Shown here: positions 9,376 through 18,170 of the stretch, piece by piece
Position numbering within the stretch: position 1 is the first letter of the stretch
Layout: each line of letters begins with the position of its first letter
Origin: Candidatus Obscuribacterales bacterium
Lineage (GTDB): Bacteria; Cyanobacteriota; Vampirovibrionia; Obscuribacterales; Obscuribacteraceae
Assembly: GCA_019747875.1 (NCBI GenBank)
Contig: JAIEQI010000006.1
Coordinates: 1-64,000, forward strand
Length of the DNA: 64,000 nt
Reading direction: 5' to 3'
Translations under genes and position numbers: made by a program
The notes under the pieces: model-generated
Told to the model about the DNA's origin: nothing
The model's input: the letters and a program-made list of their open reading frames with translations, nothing else
The model's database searches: none

Positions 9376-10731
9376 ATGAAAAATTTTGGACGCTATGGAT
9401 TGTTAGCTGCCTCAATAGCCTTCTCATGTTTCCTTCCGCTGAATAAATCATTTGCTGCCGGTGTGGGCGATATGTCCTATTACTGTAAGAGCGCGGAGGC
9501 TATTGCCAGAAAGGGTGATATTGATGCCGCCCAGAAATTGATGTACAAGCTGCGTCTTAAGACCCGACATATTCGCGAAGGTGGCGCTGAGGCTGCCGAT
9601 GCATTTGCAACGCTCGCTGACTTGTTCGGTGAAAAAGGCAGGCTCGAAGATATGCGCAACTGCATGAAAGAAGCGATTCGCATAAGGGAAGCAACGGATG
9701 GGCCGGGAAGCGCTGCCGTTATCGGTTTACAAAGTAGAATTGCAAAACATCTTCTAAATCAACGCAGATCTGCTGAGGCATTTCGCATTTTGGAGAATTG
9801 TGTGCGTACTGCACAAGTCTCTGGTGGCGATCAGAATCCAGCATTAGAGTCCGTTTTTGTTCAATTGGCGGGATATTATGCAACAAATTTGAACTATCAA
9901 AAAGCGAAAGAATATCTTACAAATGCCGTGGCTATTTGCAAAAAGAAGCCGGATTATCAAAACAATTCCCAACTGCCTGCTTATCTTCGAGATCTGTCAC
10001 TTTATTGCTATGGAGCTCGCGACGTGAAGTCTGCCGAAGAGTATGCGCGCGAGTCGCTAAGTTTGGCTGACAGAAACTTTGCAAAGAATGACGAAAGGCG
10101 TGCGGCTGATTTAGTGAATCTGGTCATCATCCTGAAGGACCTAAACAAGAAGGATGAGGCCAATAAGTTGCTTAGCTTGTTGAAAGGGCAAGTGACCTCC
10201 GGCTCTGATCCACAATCTTTGAGCTCGTCCTATGCTGCGGGGACCAGGCTAATAGCCGATCGCTATTACTCTGACGCTGAGCCTTTTATCGCTAGTGCGC
10301 GCAATGGGTTCCTCAAGTTGAACGGACCGGAAGACCAGTTATCTATTAAATCTTCTTGCAATCTCGCTCAGATTCTAGCTGCAAAAAAGGATTATGGAAA
10401 CGCGGAGAAGATTATCTCGCAAATCAACTTCAGCAAAACAGGATCTACCAGACTCTCAGGAACACCCTTATTTCAGTGCGATCACGAATTCGGCCGAGCG
10501 TGGAAGTTTCTATTTTCCAAACAACAATATTCACTTGCTATGAAACTCGGGCAGAAGCATCTTGAGTTTCTGTCGGCGCCACTCTCTTGTCAGTCGTGTG
10601 CCCACCTCTGCATGGAAGATTGCTACAAAGAGCTTGCGCAAACGGCTGCCAAATTAGGCGATCAGAAGAACGCCGAGAGATATGCCAGTGCGCTGGCGTC
10701 AATGCGTGGTCCGGCACCGGAGATGAAATGA
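9376..10731 (+). CDS. Exported TPR protein
   Basis: AAGGGGA precedes the ATG at good distance. The product begins with a clear signal peptide (ending near AFAAG, about residue 28) and continues as helical TPR-like repeats up to the end (about 451 residues), with a cysteine cluster near residue 400 (CQSCAHLCMEDC). That cluster is unusual for a TPR protein and could form disulfides or bind metal in the periplasm. It lies immediately before the first GTTCAGA-type promoter. Confidence 0.82.
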   Translation: MKNFGRYGLLAASIAFSCFLPLNKSFAAGVGDMSYYCKSAEAIARKGDIDAAQKLMYKLRLKTRHIREGGAEAADAFATLADLFGEKGRLEDMRNCMKEAIRIREATDGPGSAAVIGLQSRIAKHLLNQRRSAEAFRILENCVRTAQVSGGDQNPALESVFVQLAGYYATNLNYQKAKEYLTNAVAICKKKPDYQNNSQLPAYLRDLSLYCYGARDVKSAEEYARESLSLADRNFAKNDERRAADLVNLVIILKDLNKKDEANKLLSLLKGQVTSGSDPQSLSSSYAAGTRLIADRYYSDAEPFIASARNGFLKLNGPEDQLSIKSSCNLAQILAAKKDYGNAEKIISQINFSKTGSTRLSGTPLFQCDHEFGRAWKFLFSKQQYSLAMKLGQKHLEFLSAPLSCQSCAHLCMEDCYKELAQTAAKLGDQKNAERYASALASMRGPAPEMK

Positions 10732-10745
10732 GCCGGTTCGATTTT

Positions 10746-10778
10746 GTTCAGAACTTGTTCAGATTTGGAGCTTAAGAT
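10746..10778 (+). promoter_or_regulatory. Tandem GTTCAGA box with -10 (copy A)
   Basis: GTTCAGA at 10746 and again at 10757 (11 bp apart), then TTTG, five bases and TAAGAT at 10773-10778. The same layout with identical spacing occurs at 11575 and 13355. The geometry, two 7-bp repeats separated by 4 bp with the second ending 9 bp before the -10, is that of Pho-box-type activator sites of OmpR/PhoB-family regulators. It would drive the genes at 10895 and 11124. Confidence 0.65.
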
Positions 10779-10894
10779 GTCCTTGTTCGCATGAAGGCAC
10801 TGGGCAAACATGCTCTGAGCTTCTGGAACAAGCGGAGCGAGGGCGAAAGCCCAGGGAGCTCCGGGTGTGCGCAAATGCAAAAGGATCATCTCTG

Positions 10895-11230
10895 ATGAAT
10901 AGAAAGGTCAGGCCGGCGAGCGGACTTACAGTTTTTCTCGCCCTCTCTCTGGTGCACCTGCTGTTTCCAATTTTTGTTGTCTATTCTTGGATCTATCCGA
11001 GCAATTCTTTCTCATTGAAGCTCAAGCACGAGCATTCAAAAAGGAGCCGCTTGGAAGAGTGCATCAGGAAGGCTGAAGAGCGCGAATTGGCTGAACCGAG
11101 CAGGGTCTTGGCTGATCCATACGATGGAGCTTGTCTCGGGAGAAATCGAATCAATGAAACACTACGGCATGCAACTGATGGACGTTCGTCAACTTTGCGG
11201 AGTTCGGAGGAAACCGATCCCTGCGACTAG
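10895..11230 (+). CDS. Small single-pass membrane protein
   Basis: The ATG at 10895 is preceded by AAGGA at 9 bases. The product has one membrane segment (about residues 11-33) and a charged helical tail (RLEECIRKAEERELAEP). The last 35 residues or so overlap, in another frame, the start of the zinc-ribbon-like gene at 11124. An overlap of 107 bp is unusually long. The two frames may be one gene broken by a frameshift, or two coupled genes. No family is recognised. Confidence 0.5.
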   Translation: MNRKVRPASGLTVFLALSLVHLLFPIFVVYSWIYPSNSFSLKLKHEHSKRSRLEECIRKAEERELAEPSRVLADPYDGACLGRNRINETLRHATDGRSSTLRSSEETDPCD

Positions 11231-11531
11231 TTTTGAAAAGCAATCTGCCATAAAGGCGCTACGTTCAGCTTGTGTGGAGAGCGATAAGCGCTCTTGTTCC
11301 GCATCAGAGCTTAGTCTACGTCTTTTCGAAAGTGCTCGCTCCATAGCTTCTTCGGTCATTTTGCTGTTCACTCCAGTCAAGAATAAGCACTCAATGTGCC
11401 TTTACTACGGTCACGTGATTGAACCGAATTGGAAGGGACGCTTTCCTTGCTGCGCTGAGTGCGGAAGCGCAGTTAAAGATCCCTCAATGCTTCGTCGCGC
11501 AGACTTGTATAAAGCTGAACTGTGGGCTTGA
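11124..11531 (+). CDS. Zinc-ribbon-like protein, paralogue of 62966
   Basis: The C-terminal 45 residues carry the pattern C-x4-H, then WKGxFPxC-x2-CG and VKDP. These elements also occur in the protein at 62966-63367, with similar helical sequence before them (LRLFESARSIASSVILLFTP against FFERLRLALSTGIGAVLTP). The Cys/His set (C, H, C, C) could bind one zinc ion. The start is uncertain: ATG 11124 has no ribosome site, while ATG 11154 has GGGAGA ten bases upstream. It lies downstream of GTTCAGA-type promoter A and just before promoter B. Function unknown. Confidence 0.68.
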   Translation: MELVSGEIESMKHYGMQLMDVRQLCGVRRKPIPATSFEKQSAIKALRSACVESDKRSCSASELSLRLFESARSIASSVILLFTPVKNKHSMCLYYGHVIEPNWKGRFPCCAECGSAVKDPSMLRRADLYKAELWA

Positions 11532-11574
11532 TTCATCAGGTGAGGTGAATGTTTGGAGCCTTAAGTCGTAATTC

Positions 11575-11607
11575 GTTCAGATCTTGTTCAGATTTGCTCA
11601 TTAGACT
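11575..11607 (+). promoter_or_regulatory. Tandem GTTCAGA box with -10 (copy B)
   Basis: GTTCAGA at 11575 and 11586 (11 bp apart), TTTG, five bases, then TAGACT at 11602-11607. Transcription is expected to start near 11614 and read into the vWA/TadG-like gene (ATG 11653). Same layout and spacing as copies A and C. Confidence 0.68.
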
Positions 11608-11652
11608 GTGAAACATCAGTAGGGTTTGGGATTCAGAAACGGGGTCGACACA

Positions 11653-13275
11653 ATGAATAAGTCGCTAAATCGAAAGGTCCGAAGCCAGCGTGGAGCTATG
11701 GCAGTAGTTGCCTCCATCGTAAGCTTTTTTGTCCTTCTCCCCCTCGGACTTCTGGCATTTGAAGTCTCTCGGCTTTTCCTGGCACAGACTCAATTGCGCA
11801 ACGCCGTTGATGCTGCGGCTCTGGCGGCAGTTAGCGCAATGAACGACGCCGATGTGAATGCTCCGAGCCAGAGCCAGACTCAAGTTGATGCCAGGATTAA
11901 AGGACTAGCTCTGAAGCTCTTTCGCCGCAATGTTGTAGTAAGCAATTTGTTGCAAGATGCCGTTCAATCAACAAGCGTTGATACCGACAACCCGGAAGAA
12001 GGAAAAGCCACATTCGACCTTCTTGTTGATTCTGCAAACAGCCAGGTGATCGCAAAAGCTGCTTTCGGTCTTAAGCCAGCATTCTCTAACTTCCTTGGAC
12101 TGAAGACCTCGACTATAAGAGCAAACTCCAAGGGCGGCTTCAAGGGCTTGACCGGTGACGTAGTTGTTGCGATCGATATCTCTGATTCAATGACATTGGG
12201 CACAGGACTGAACGGACCTGGAAGCTTCATCGTCAATCGCGTCTACAAGCGTAAGGTCGAATCAGGATACAAACTTAGCTACAAGGTAGCCAAAGCTGGT
12301 AGCTCAAGAACCTCGCCAGCCCTGGGGACTTTCGGTGGTGCCGCTCTTCGCGCAATCCCGAATCCAAGCCTTGTCGATTTCAAAAATAACTCAGTACTCT
12401 CTTTTCTTGACTCGGCCCCTTTCGATGTTAAGTTGGCTGCCCTCTTCGAAGCGAAACGTGGGAACCTCAATAGCGAGAAGCTCTACTTCAAGAAGCATGT
12501 GGATGAAAGCGTATTGGGTGATCCAAACAGCGTGTACAGCAAAATGATCTTGGATAAAGTCAAAGCCGGAGTCGATTTCCGAGCCGGATACCAGGAAGCA
12601 GCACTGCCCTTCGTTCATCCTCTAGCTGACGCTAAGCAAGACGCTAGCAAGTTCATCAGCCAGCTCACATCGAGAAATCCCGAAGTACACGTTGGATTGG
12701 TTGGTTTCGCTCCTTATGCCGGTGGTAATCCGAAACGCGGAAAGTACGTCGATGGGCAAGATAAGTTCGATACCTTCAGCCAGAGCGCAAGCAAGCAGTC
12801 CATTCCAGTAGTTCGCTTGGACAAAGACCAGAACAAATCCAAAGCAGCTGTCGATGCAATTGCAACCGCTACAACCTTCGAAGGTACCAACACAACAGAC
12901 GCTTTGAGAGTCGCCAAAAATATGCTTACTGGTCCTGCGCATCGAGCTGGCGTTCCTCAAACAATTATTCTGCTGACAGATGGAATCCCAACCTCAGGTG
13001 GCTACAAGAAATTAGCTAAACAGTGTGGTGAAGCTGGAATCAATATTCAAATCATCGGGTTTTTCCACACCGCTTACGCTGCAAAAGGTGGACCGCGAGT
13101 ATGCCGAAAGATCGTTCAGGCCGCCGGCGGTAGCAGTCAGTTTTATCCAGCAGCCTATCAGCCGGAGGAAGGTGCAAAGAACAAGTTCAAAGGCTACTAC
13201 CCCGGTTCCGAACTCGATGATCTCAAGCTTGCATTCAAGCTAATCGAAAGAGGCGAAGCTGCATTGATTAACTAA
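11653..13275 (+). CDS. TadG-like pilus-associated protein with vWA domain
   Basis: The N-terminus (QRGAMAVVASIVSFFVLLPLGLL and the following E-V-S-R) is the TadE/TadG pilin-like segment: a short basic leader, one long hydrophobic helix, then LRNAVDAAALAA, typical of TadG-type proteins. A von Willebrand A domain follows, with the MIDAS motif DISDS near residue 178 and a later TDGIPTSGG element, interrupted by a roughly 140-residue insert. TadG-like proteins are exported and associate with Flp/Tad pili or adhesion structures. The start at 11653 (MNKSLNRK) is preferred over TTG 11626, which lies only about 12 bases from the predicted transcription start. Terminated by a hairpin at 13309. Confidence 0.85.
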   Translation: MNKSLNRKVRSQRGAMAVVASIVSFFVLLPLGLLAFEVSRLFLAQTQLRNAVDAAALAAVSAMNDADVNAPSQSQTQVDARIKGLALKLFRRNVVVSNLLQDAVQSTSVDTDNPEEGKATFDLLVDSANSQVIAKAAFGLKPAFSNFLGLKTSTIRANSKGGFKGLTGDVVVAIDISDSMTLGTGLNGPGSFIVNRVYKRKVESGYKLSYKVAKAGSSRTSPALGTFGGAALRAIPNPSLVDFKNNSVLSFLDSAPFDVKLAALFEAKRGNLNSEKLYFKKHVDESVLGDPNSVYSKMILDKVKAGVDFRAGYQEAALPFVHPLADAKQDASKFISQLTSRNPEVHVGLVGFAPYAGGNPKRGKYVDGQDKFDTFSQSASKQSIPVVRLDKDQNKSKAAVDAIATATTFEGTNTTDALRVAKNMLTGPAHRAGVPQTIILLTDGIPTSGGYKKLAKQCGEAGINIQIIGFFHTAYAAKGGPRVCRKIVQAAGGSSQFYPAAYQPEEGAKNKFKGYYPGSELDDLKLAFKLIERGEAALIN

Positions 13276-13308
13276 AAGGTTTCCATCCGATAGCCCGAAT
13301 CACACAAC

Positions 13309-13343
13309 AAAAAGGAGCCATCCTCATGATGGTTTCTTTTTGC
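13309..13343 (+). terminator. Intrinsic terminator after the vWA/TadG-like gene
   Basis: An imperfect stem (AAAAGGAGCCATC pairing with GATGGTTTCTTTT through two G-U pairs) closes a short loop and runs into a T-rich tract. It separates the vWA gene from the promoter at 13355. Confidence 0.7.
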
Positions 13344-13354
13344 TTTGGAACTAC

Positions 13355-13387
13355 GTTTAGAACCTATTCAGATTTGAAATCTATGAT
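13355..13387 (+). promoter_or_regulatory. Tandem GTTCAGA-type box with -10 (copy C)
   Basis: GTTTAGA at 13355 and ATTCAGA at 13366 (11 bp apart), TTTG, five bases, then TATGAT at 13382-13387. Transcription should begin near 13394, 26 bases before the TadE-like ATG at 13420. The half-sites are weaker than in copies A and B, but the -10 is closer to consensus. Confidence 0.65.
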
Positions 13388-13419
13388 TGGTTCATCGAGG
13401 CAATGAACGAGGCTATCAC

Positions 13420-14112
13420 ATGAAAATAGAACGTAATACATCCTGCAACTCGAACAAAAGGTCTGGAAGACGAACTGGAACTGCCAAAAACGCTCGTAAT
13501 GAGCGCGGTTCTTCAATCGTCGAGCTAGGGGCAATTGCATTCATAATGCCAGTAATAATGTTGATTTGTGTCAATGTCGGAGTAATGGTCTTTGCCGCCT
13601 ACATAAATGATTCGGCCTGCCGAGATGCGGCACGAGCGGCAGCGCAGCGCAGCAACCCTTCTGATGCTTATCAGGTTGCTAACATCGTTGTGAAAAATCA
13701 TTCGGCAACATGTGGCGGTCTCATTTCAAGTCTCGTCTTGCTTGGCCAAGATCCTGGTCCTGTCGGAACGGCGACCGGATCTTCTTTTGAATACAACAGC
13801 TTTGCTGATCCAACTACGGGCGAATCAAATATCGATGAGGGACCATACGTGAAGGTGACAACGCAATTGCTCGCGTCACTGCCAGCCCCTATTGTTTTTG
13901 ACGGAGCGAGTTTCACTAATCAAGTAAAGTTCAAGCAAAGCTATATTTTTCCAATTGTCCATAAAGGAACCGGTCAGGATTCATCGGATGATGATGACAA
14001 TGTCGATGAGAATCTTGCTTTGGATGATCCGGATGATAAGGCCGTGAAGGAAGCCGCGCTGCTTGAAGAAAATCTTGCGCAGTTGGGAGACTACGACGAC
14101 GATCCGAGCTAG
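13420..14112 (+). CDS. TadE-like pilin-family protein
   Basis: The Arg/Lys-rich leader ends in RGSSIVELGAIAF, the TadE/TadG signature (Gly-x-x-x-(V/I)-E before a hydrophobic helix), followed by the transmembrane/pilin helix and ACRDAARAAAQ, as in TadE family members. The C-terminus is strongly acidic (DDDDN and similar, about 195-231). The ATG at 13420 has CGAGG seven bases upstream; TTG 13387 lies inside the predicted -10 and is rejected. It probably works with the preceding TadG-like protein in an envelope-anchored pilus or adhesion structure. Confidence 0.83.
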   Translation: MKIERNTSCNSNKRSGRRTGTAKNARNERGSSIVELGAIAFIMPVIMLICVNVGVMVFAAYINDSACRDAARAAAQRSNPSDAYQVANIVVKNHSATCGGLISSLVLLGQDPGPVGTATGSSFEYNSFADPTTGESNIDEGPYVKVTTQLLASLPAPIVFDGASFTNQVKFKQSYIFPIVHKGTGQDSSDDDDNVDENLALDDPDDKAVKEAALLEENLAQLGDYDDDPS

Positions 14113-14304
14113 TGCTGAGCGAGCGAAGAGCCACCTGAAATAGTATGAGAAATTTCAAAACTATCCGCAAAAGCAGCGCGCTGTCAGGGCTGTGAATGGT
14201 CAAGCCTGGATTGCCAAGCGATATGTTGAAAATATTGTGATCTATATGACAGGGATAAGGATAAGATCTACATATCTTCAAAATTTGGAATCGGAGGGTC
14301 CTTT

Positions 14305-14406
14305 ATGGAACTCATCAGCGGGTTCGCCGTAGTTATTGTGGCGACGGTTATAAGTACGTGGTTCAATGACCACATTGCAAAAGGCGAATACATAGCTGAC
14401 GACTAG
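14305..14406 (+). CDS. 33-residue single-pass membrane microprotein
   Basis: A short reading frame with a strong ribosome site (GGAGGG at 14293-14298, six bases before the ATG). The product is one hydrophobic segment, GFAVVIVATVISTWF, with a mildly acidic end (GEYIADD). Small membrane proteins of this size often modulate a larger membrane partner; no homologue is recognised. The ribosome site and the clean hydrophobic pattern are the only support. Confidence 0.55.
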   Translation: MELISGFAVVIVATVISTWFNDHIAKGEYIADD

Positions 14407-14508
14407 CTGTAATTGCATGCTTGGTAGTTGATGGCGGAAGTTTCGAATGAGTCGTCTCTTACCGTCATTGCGCTAATTGCTTCTCATAGTTTTTTGCCGA
14501 GACTTGCT

Positions 14509-14514
14509 TATAAT
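14509..14514 (+). promoter_or_regulatory. Probable -10 of the mtnA promoter
   Basis: A consensus TATAAT lies 85 bases before the mtnA start. No good -35 is found at 17 bp. The leader includes a small GACC/GGTC hairpin, but nothing resembling a SAM riboswitch fold was seen. Confidence 0.4.
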
Positions 14515-14598
14515 TTGAAGTGAGATTTCCAAGAGCTAAGTGACCGAGTAAGGGTCGGCTTTTGAAAACAATTCCAAGAAGCAATTCTTTGAGGCAAT

Positions 14599-15681
14599 AT
14601 GTCGGCAAATTCTGGCAAACAACAGATAGGTACCGGGTCGGTTCTGCGCCCGGTCAGCTTGGTGAACGATCGTATTATTCTTCTTGATCAGCGCAAGATC
14701 CCTGATTCGCTGGAAGAGTTCGATGCCAGTTCCTTGGAAGATATGTTTTTTGCGATACAGGATATGGTGGTGCGCGGGGCGCCGGCTATAGGCGTTGCAG
14801 CCGCTCTAGGTCTTGCCTTTGAAGCGCGCAGGATTGCCGCTGATTCAAAAGTCGATTTTCAAAGCTTTCTTCAAAAGCTTTCTGTTGCGAAAGAACGATT
14901 ACAGTCATCTCGTCCGACTGCCGTAAATCTGCGATGGGCTACGGAGAATATCTTCGAACTAGCGGAAAATAACAGCGACAAATCGTCGGCGGTGGTCGCT
15001 GATCTATTGCTGGCCTCTGCAGAGGCGATGATTGAGAAAGATATTCTCGTCAACAAGGCAATTGGCGAATATGGAGCCAACCTTCTAACTGGTAAGTCGT
15101 CGGTCTTAACTCATTGCAATGCGGGCGCACTGGCGACCTGTGGTTGGGGCACCGCCCTTGGTGTAATTCGATCTGCTTTCGAAAGGGGAATGAATCTGAC
15201 CGTCTATGCCGGTGAAACGCGCCCTCGTCAGCAGGGGGCAAGACTTACTGTGTGGGAACTCCTTCACGATGGCATAGTTCCCACTCTTATCACCGACAAC
15301 ATGGCCGGTTACTTGATGTCGCAAGGAAAAGTCGATGCGGTAATTGTTGGCGCTGATCGAATTGCCTTAAATGGAGATGCAGCCAATAAGATTGGAACCT
15401 ACTCTTTGGCTGTGCTGGCACAGGCCCATGGCATTCCTTTTTATATTGCCGCTCCGATTTCGACCATTGATCCGCAAATCGTAAATGGCGCCCAAATTCC
15501 AATCGAGGAAAGAGACGGTGACGAAGTCCTTGTGATTTCGGGGCAGTCTATTTCCACAGATGGTGTGAAGGTGCTGAACCCGGCTTTCGATGTTACTCCT
15601 GCTCGCCTCATAAGTGGCATCATCACAGAGCGCGGTGTGCTCTATTCTCCTTACGAGGAATCGATTCGAAACGTTCTTTAG
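14599..15681 (+). CDS. mtnA: S-methyl-5-thioribose-1-phosphate isomerase
   Basis: Converts 5-methylthioribose-1-phosphate to methylthioribulose-1-phosphate in the methionine salvage pathway (cytoplasm). Full length at 360 residues. Family motifs are all present: VRGAPAIGVAAALG near the N-terminus, THCNAGALAT with the catalytic Cys (about residue 174), ETRPRQQGARL, and VGADRIALNGD with the catalytic Asp, followed by NKIGTYSLA. The eIF2B-alpha-like relatives lack this combination, so the enzyme call is firm. No other salvage gene is adjacent. The stop is 36 bp from the end of convergent cstA. Confidence 0.95.
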   Translation: MSANSGKQQIGTGSVLRPVSLVNDRIILLDQRKIPDSLEEFDASSLEDMFFAIQDMVVRGAPAIGVAAALGLAFEARRIAADSKVDFQSFLQKLSVAKERLQSSRPTAVNLRWATENIFELAENNSDKSSAVVADLLLASAEAMIEKDILVNKAIGEYGANLLTGKSSVLTHCNAGALATCGWGTALGVIRSAFERGMNLTVYAGETRPRQQGARLTVWELLHDGIVPTLITDNMAGYLMSQGKVDAVIVGADRIALNGDAANKIGTYSLAVLAQAHGIPFYIAAPISTIDPQIVNGAQIPIEERDGDEVLVISGQSISTDGVKVLNPAFDVTPARLISGIITERGVLYSPYEESIRNVL

Positions 15682-15717
15682 CTCGTTTCGATCGCGGTCT
15701 TCTTTCGAGAAAGTATG

Positions 15718-17781
15718 CTAGCAGCAGCGCATGGGTTGCTCCGGATCACTGCCGGATCCGGTTGTCCCTGCCGTATCGGGCGGTACTGTTGGTTTTGTGA
15801 ACCATGTTTTAACAGCTGCAATAAGGATCACAAAAACAAGTATCATAAACAATCCGCCGACTGCAGCATCCAAATAGTCATTGAACATGAGCGTCTTTGT
15901 CTTTAGAATCTCTGCTTCGGCCAAAGCACCAGCATCAATTTTTGCTGCTAAGGATTTTGCATGCGCTAAAAAGCCGAGCTTTGGAGACTCTGCAAAGATT
16001 TTGAGATAGCCGCCGGTGAGTGTAACGGCTAACAACCACAAGAGCGGTGTCAGAGTAACCCAGACATATTTTGCTTTACCCATTCTGATGATAATTGTGC
16101 TTGCAAGACATAGCGCAATTACGGCGAGCAGTTGATTGGAAATTCCGAACAATGGCCAGAGGCTGTTTATTCCACCGAGCGGATCGATAATTCCCTGGTA
16201 GAGAAAGTAACCCCAGCCGACCACGACAAGGAAAGAGCTAAGTAAGATTGAAGGATACCAGCTCGTTTGACCAAGTGGTTTGTAGATAATGCCCATAAAG
16301 TCTTGAAGGAGAAATCTACCAACGCGGGTGCCCGCATCGAGGCAGGTCAGAATGAATAATGCTTCGAACATAATGGCGAAGTGGTACCAAAAGGCAAGTT
16401 GAGCAGTTCCACCGAGCGCTTTTGCAAAGATTCCTGCCATTCCTACAGCGAGGGTTGGTCCTCCTCCCGTTCTGCCCCAGAGCGATTCTTCTCCTACATT
16501 TTTTGCCAGTTGCGCCATACCTTCAGTGCTTACCGGGTAGCCCCAAGAACTGATGACCGCTGCCGCATTTGATGGATCGGCTCCGACTATTCCTTCCGGA
16601 CTATTTATTGCAAAATACTCGCCCGGCAAAAGTGATGATGCTGCAATGAGAGCCATAATTCCAACTGCTGCCTCGCATAACATCGAGCCGTATCCAATTG
16701 CTCTAGCGTCTTTTTCTTTGTCTATCATTTTCGGCGTGGTGCCTGATGATACCAAAGCGTGGAATCCGGACACTGCACCGCAAGCAATCGTGATAAAGCA
16801 GAACGGAAAGATATGTCCTGAAAATAACGGTCCCTGACCATTGACGAAGACTGTCAATGCTGGCATGTGCAGATCTGGTCTAACGAAAAAGATCCCGATT
16901 CCCAGCAGCGCAATGGTGCCGATTTTTATGTATGCAGATAGGTAGTCCCGTGGAAGCAAGAGTACCCATACAGGCAATACGGATGCGCAGAATCCATAAA
17001 TCATGATTGAGAATGCGAGAGTTTCGGCGCTTAAAGTAAAGATCTTCGCCATCTCTGGAGTTTCAGCAACCCACTTCCCCGCCACCACAGCTAGTAGCGT
17101 AAGAACGACGCCAATGATAGAACCTTCTTTTATTTTTCCTGGTCGAATGGTCCGCGTGTAGAAGCCGACAAGCACTGCAATTGGTATCGTCATGAGCAGC
17201 GTGAATGCTCCCCAGGGGCTTGATTTCAGTGCTTTCACTACTACCAGGGCGAGCACAGACATCAGGATGAGCATGATCAAAAGAATGGCAAGTAAGGAAA
17301 CAAAGCCAGCGACTGGTCCGATTTCTTCTTTCGCCATTTGCCCTAGCGATTTTCCGTTTCGCCGCATGGACGCGCAAAGGATGACAAAGTCTTGAACAGC
17401 ACCTGCCAGCACTACGCCAATTACTATCCACAAGGTACCAGGTAGAAATCCGAACTGTGCAGCCAGGATTGGACCGACGAGCGGGCCCGCGCCAGCTATG
17501 GCGGCGAAGTGGTGCCCGAAAACAACCCATTTTTCAGTTGGTACAAAATCCTTTCCATCATTATGCGTATGCGCAGGAGTCTTATTCGAGTTGTCGAGTT
17601 CGAAGATCTTCTCGGCAATGAACTTGCTATAGAACCTGTAACCACAAGCAAATGTACAAAGCGCAGCCGTCAAAAGCCAAACTGCATTTACGTGCTCGCC
17701 TCTGTTTAGAGCGATCGATGCCAATAGTGCAACTGCAGTGATACCCACTGCAGACCAGATTAGGATGAAAAGCTTTTGCAA
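15718..17781 (-). CDS. cstA: Carbon starvation protein CstA-like transporter
   Basis: A 687-residue, very hydrophobic inner-membrane protein with about 16-18 membrane segments. The CstA N-terminal signature is clear: [20 protein letters not shown] and, further on, GAVQDFVIL. Members of this family take up pyruvate (CstA/BtsT) or peptides and are induced on carbon limitation. A perfect inverted repeat, GTGTCA-N6-TGACAC, about 110 bp upstream could be a CRP/FNR-family site. Transcribed toward mtnA. Confidence 0.93.
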   Translation of the reverse strand: MQKLFILIWSAVGITAVALLASIALNRGEHVNAVWLLTAALCTFACGYRFYSKFIAEKIFELDNSNKTPAHTHNDGKDFVPTEKWVVFGHHFAAIAGAGPLVGPILAAQFGFLPGTLWIVIGVVLAGAVQDFVILCASMRRNGKSLGQMAKEEIGPVAGFVSLLAILLIMLILMSVLALVVVKALKSSPWGAFTLLMTIPIAVLVGFYTRTIRPGKIKEGSIIGVVLTLLAVVAGKWVAETPEMAKIFTLSAETLAFSIMIYGFCASVLPVWVLLLPRDYLSAYIKIGTIALLGIGIFFVRPDLHMPALTVFVNGQGPLFSGHIFPFCFITIACGAVSGFHALVSSGTTPKMIDKEKDARAIGYGSMLCEAAVGIMALIAASSLLPGEYFAINSPEGIVGADPSNAAAVISSWGYPVSTEGMAQLAKNVGEESLWGRTGGGPTLAVGMAGIFAKALGGTAQLAFWYHFAIMFEALFILTCLDAGTRVGRFLLQDFMGIIYKPLGQTSWYPSILLSSFLVVVGWGYFLYQGIIDPLGGINSLWPLFGISNQLLAVIALCLASTIIIRMGKAKYVWVTLTPLLWLLAVTLTGGYLKIFAESPKLGFLAHAKSLAAKIDAGALAEAEILKTKTLMFNDYLDAAVGGLFMILVFVILIAAVKTWFTKPTVPPDTAGTTGSGSDPEQPMRCC

Positions 17782-18170
17782 CCTGCTAACCCCAGAAACG
17801 TTCGCTCAACCCAATGCTATACGACATAAGAAGTGAAAAGGTAAGTGTGGGTGTCTAAGGGTACCGAGGAGAACAGAGCATTTGTGTCACAGTGATGACA
17901 CTGATTTTCGCGGATAGTAAATTTGGAGCTGGTAACAGGTAGGTAGAATTTCCGCAATATTTCTACTTAGCGTTCACCATCCATATATAGGAGAGAGAAA
18001 AAGATTAGAGCGCGCTCACTTGGCATCTATCATGTGAGTTTGAGTTAATCAAATTAATTGAGGAAAATTAAAATTATTTTCGTTTAATGTCTAATATCAA
18101 CTAAAATTCAACATTAACTGGGAATAATACAAGAGTTGTCTACACCGTACCCCATGGAAGAGTCGCCTAT
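17782..18170. other. Divergent intergenic region
   Basis: 389 bp between cstA (leftward) and the 873-residue exported protein (rightward). The right half is AT-rich. It contains the inverted repeat at 17884 and, near 18127, an AATAATAC that could be the -10 of the rightward gene. No open frame with a ribosome site was found. Confidence 0.6.
17884..17901. promoter_or_regulatory. CRP/FNR-type palindrome upstream of cstA
   Basis: Perfect inverted repeat GTGTCA-CAGTGA-TGACAC. Two 5-6 bp arms with a 6-bp spacer is the geometry of CRP/FNR-family operators; the TGTCA half-site resembles that of CooA more than the TGTGA of CRP. It is centred about 111 bp upstream of the cstA start codon. Binding is inferred. 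Confidence 0.5.

Larger units (their letters stand above)
14113..14598. other. Gene-poor stretch with one microprotein
   Basis: Between the TadE-like gene and mtnA. It holds the 33-residue reading frame at 14305 and the mtnA promoter near 14509. Nothing else is recognised in 14113-14290, apart from a short tandem GGATAA pair near 14253. Confidence 0.6.

Noticed and set aside
14515-14598. Possible SAM-type riboswitch in front of mtnA
   Set aside because: The leader is only about 80 bases with a single weak hairpin; the conserved helices of known SAM riboswitches are not visible.
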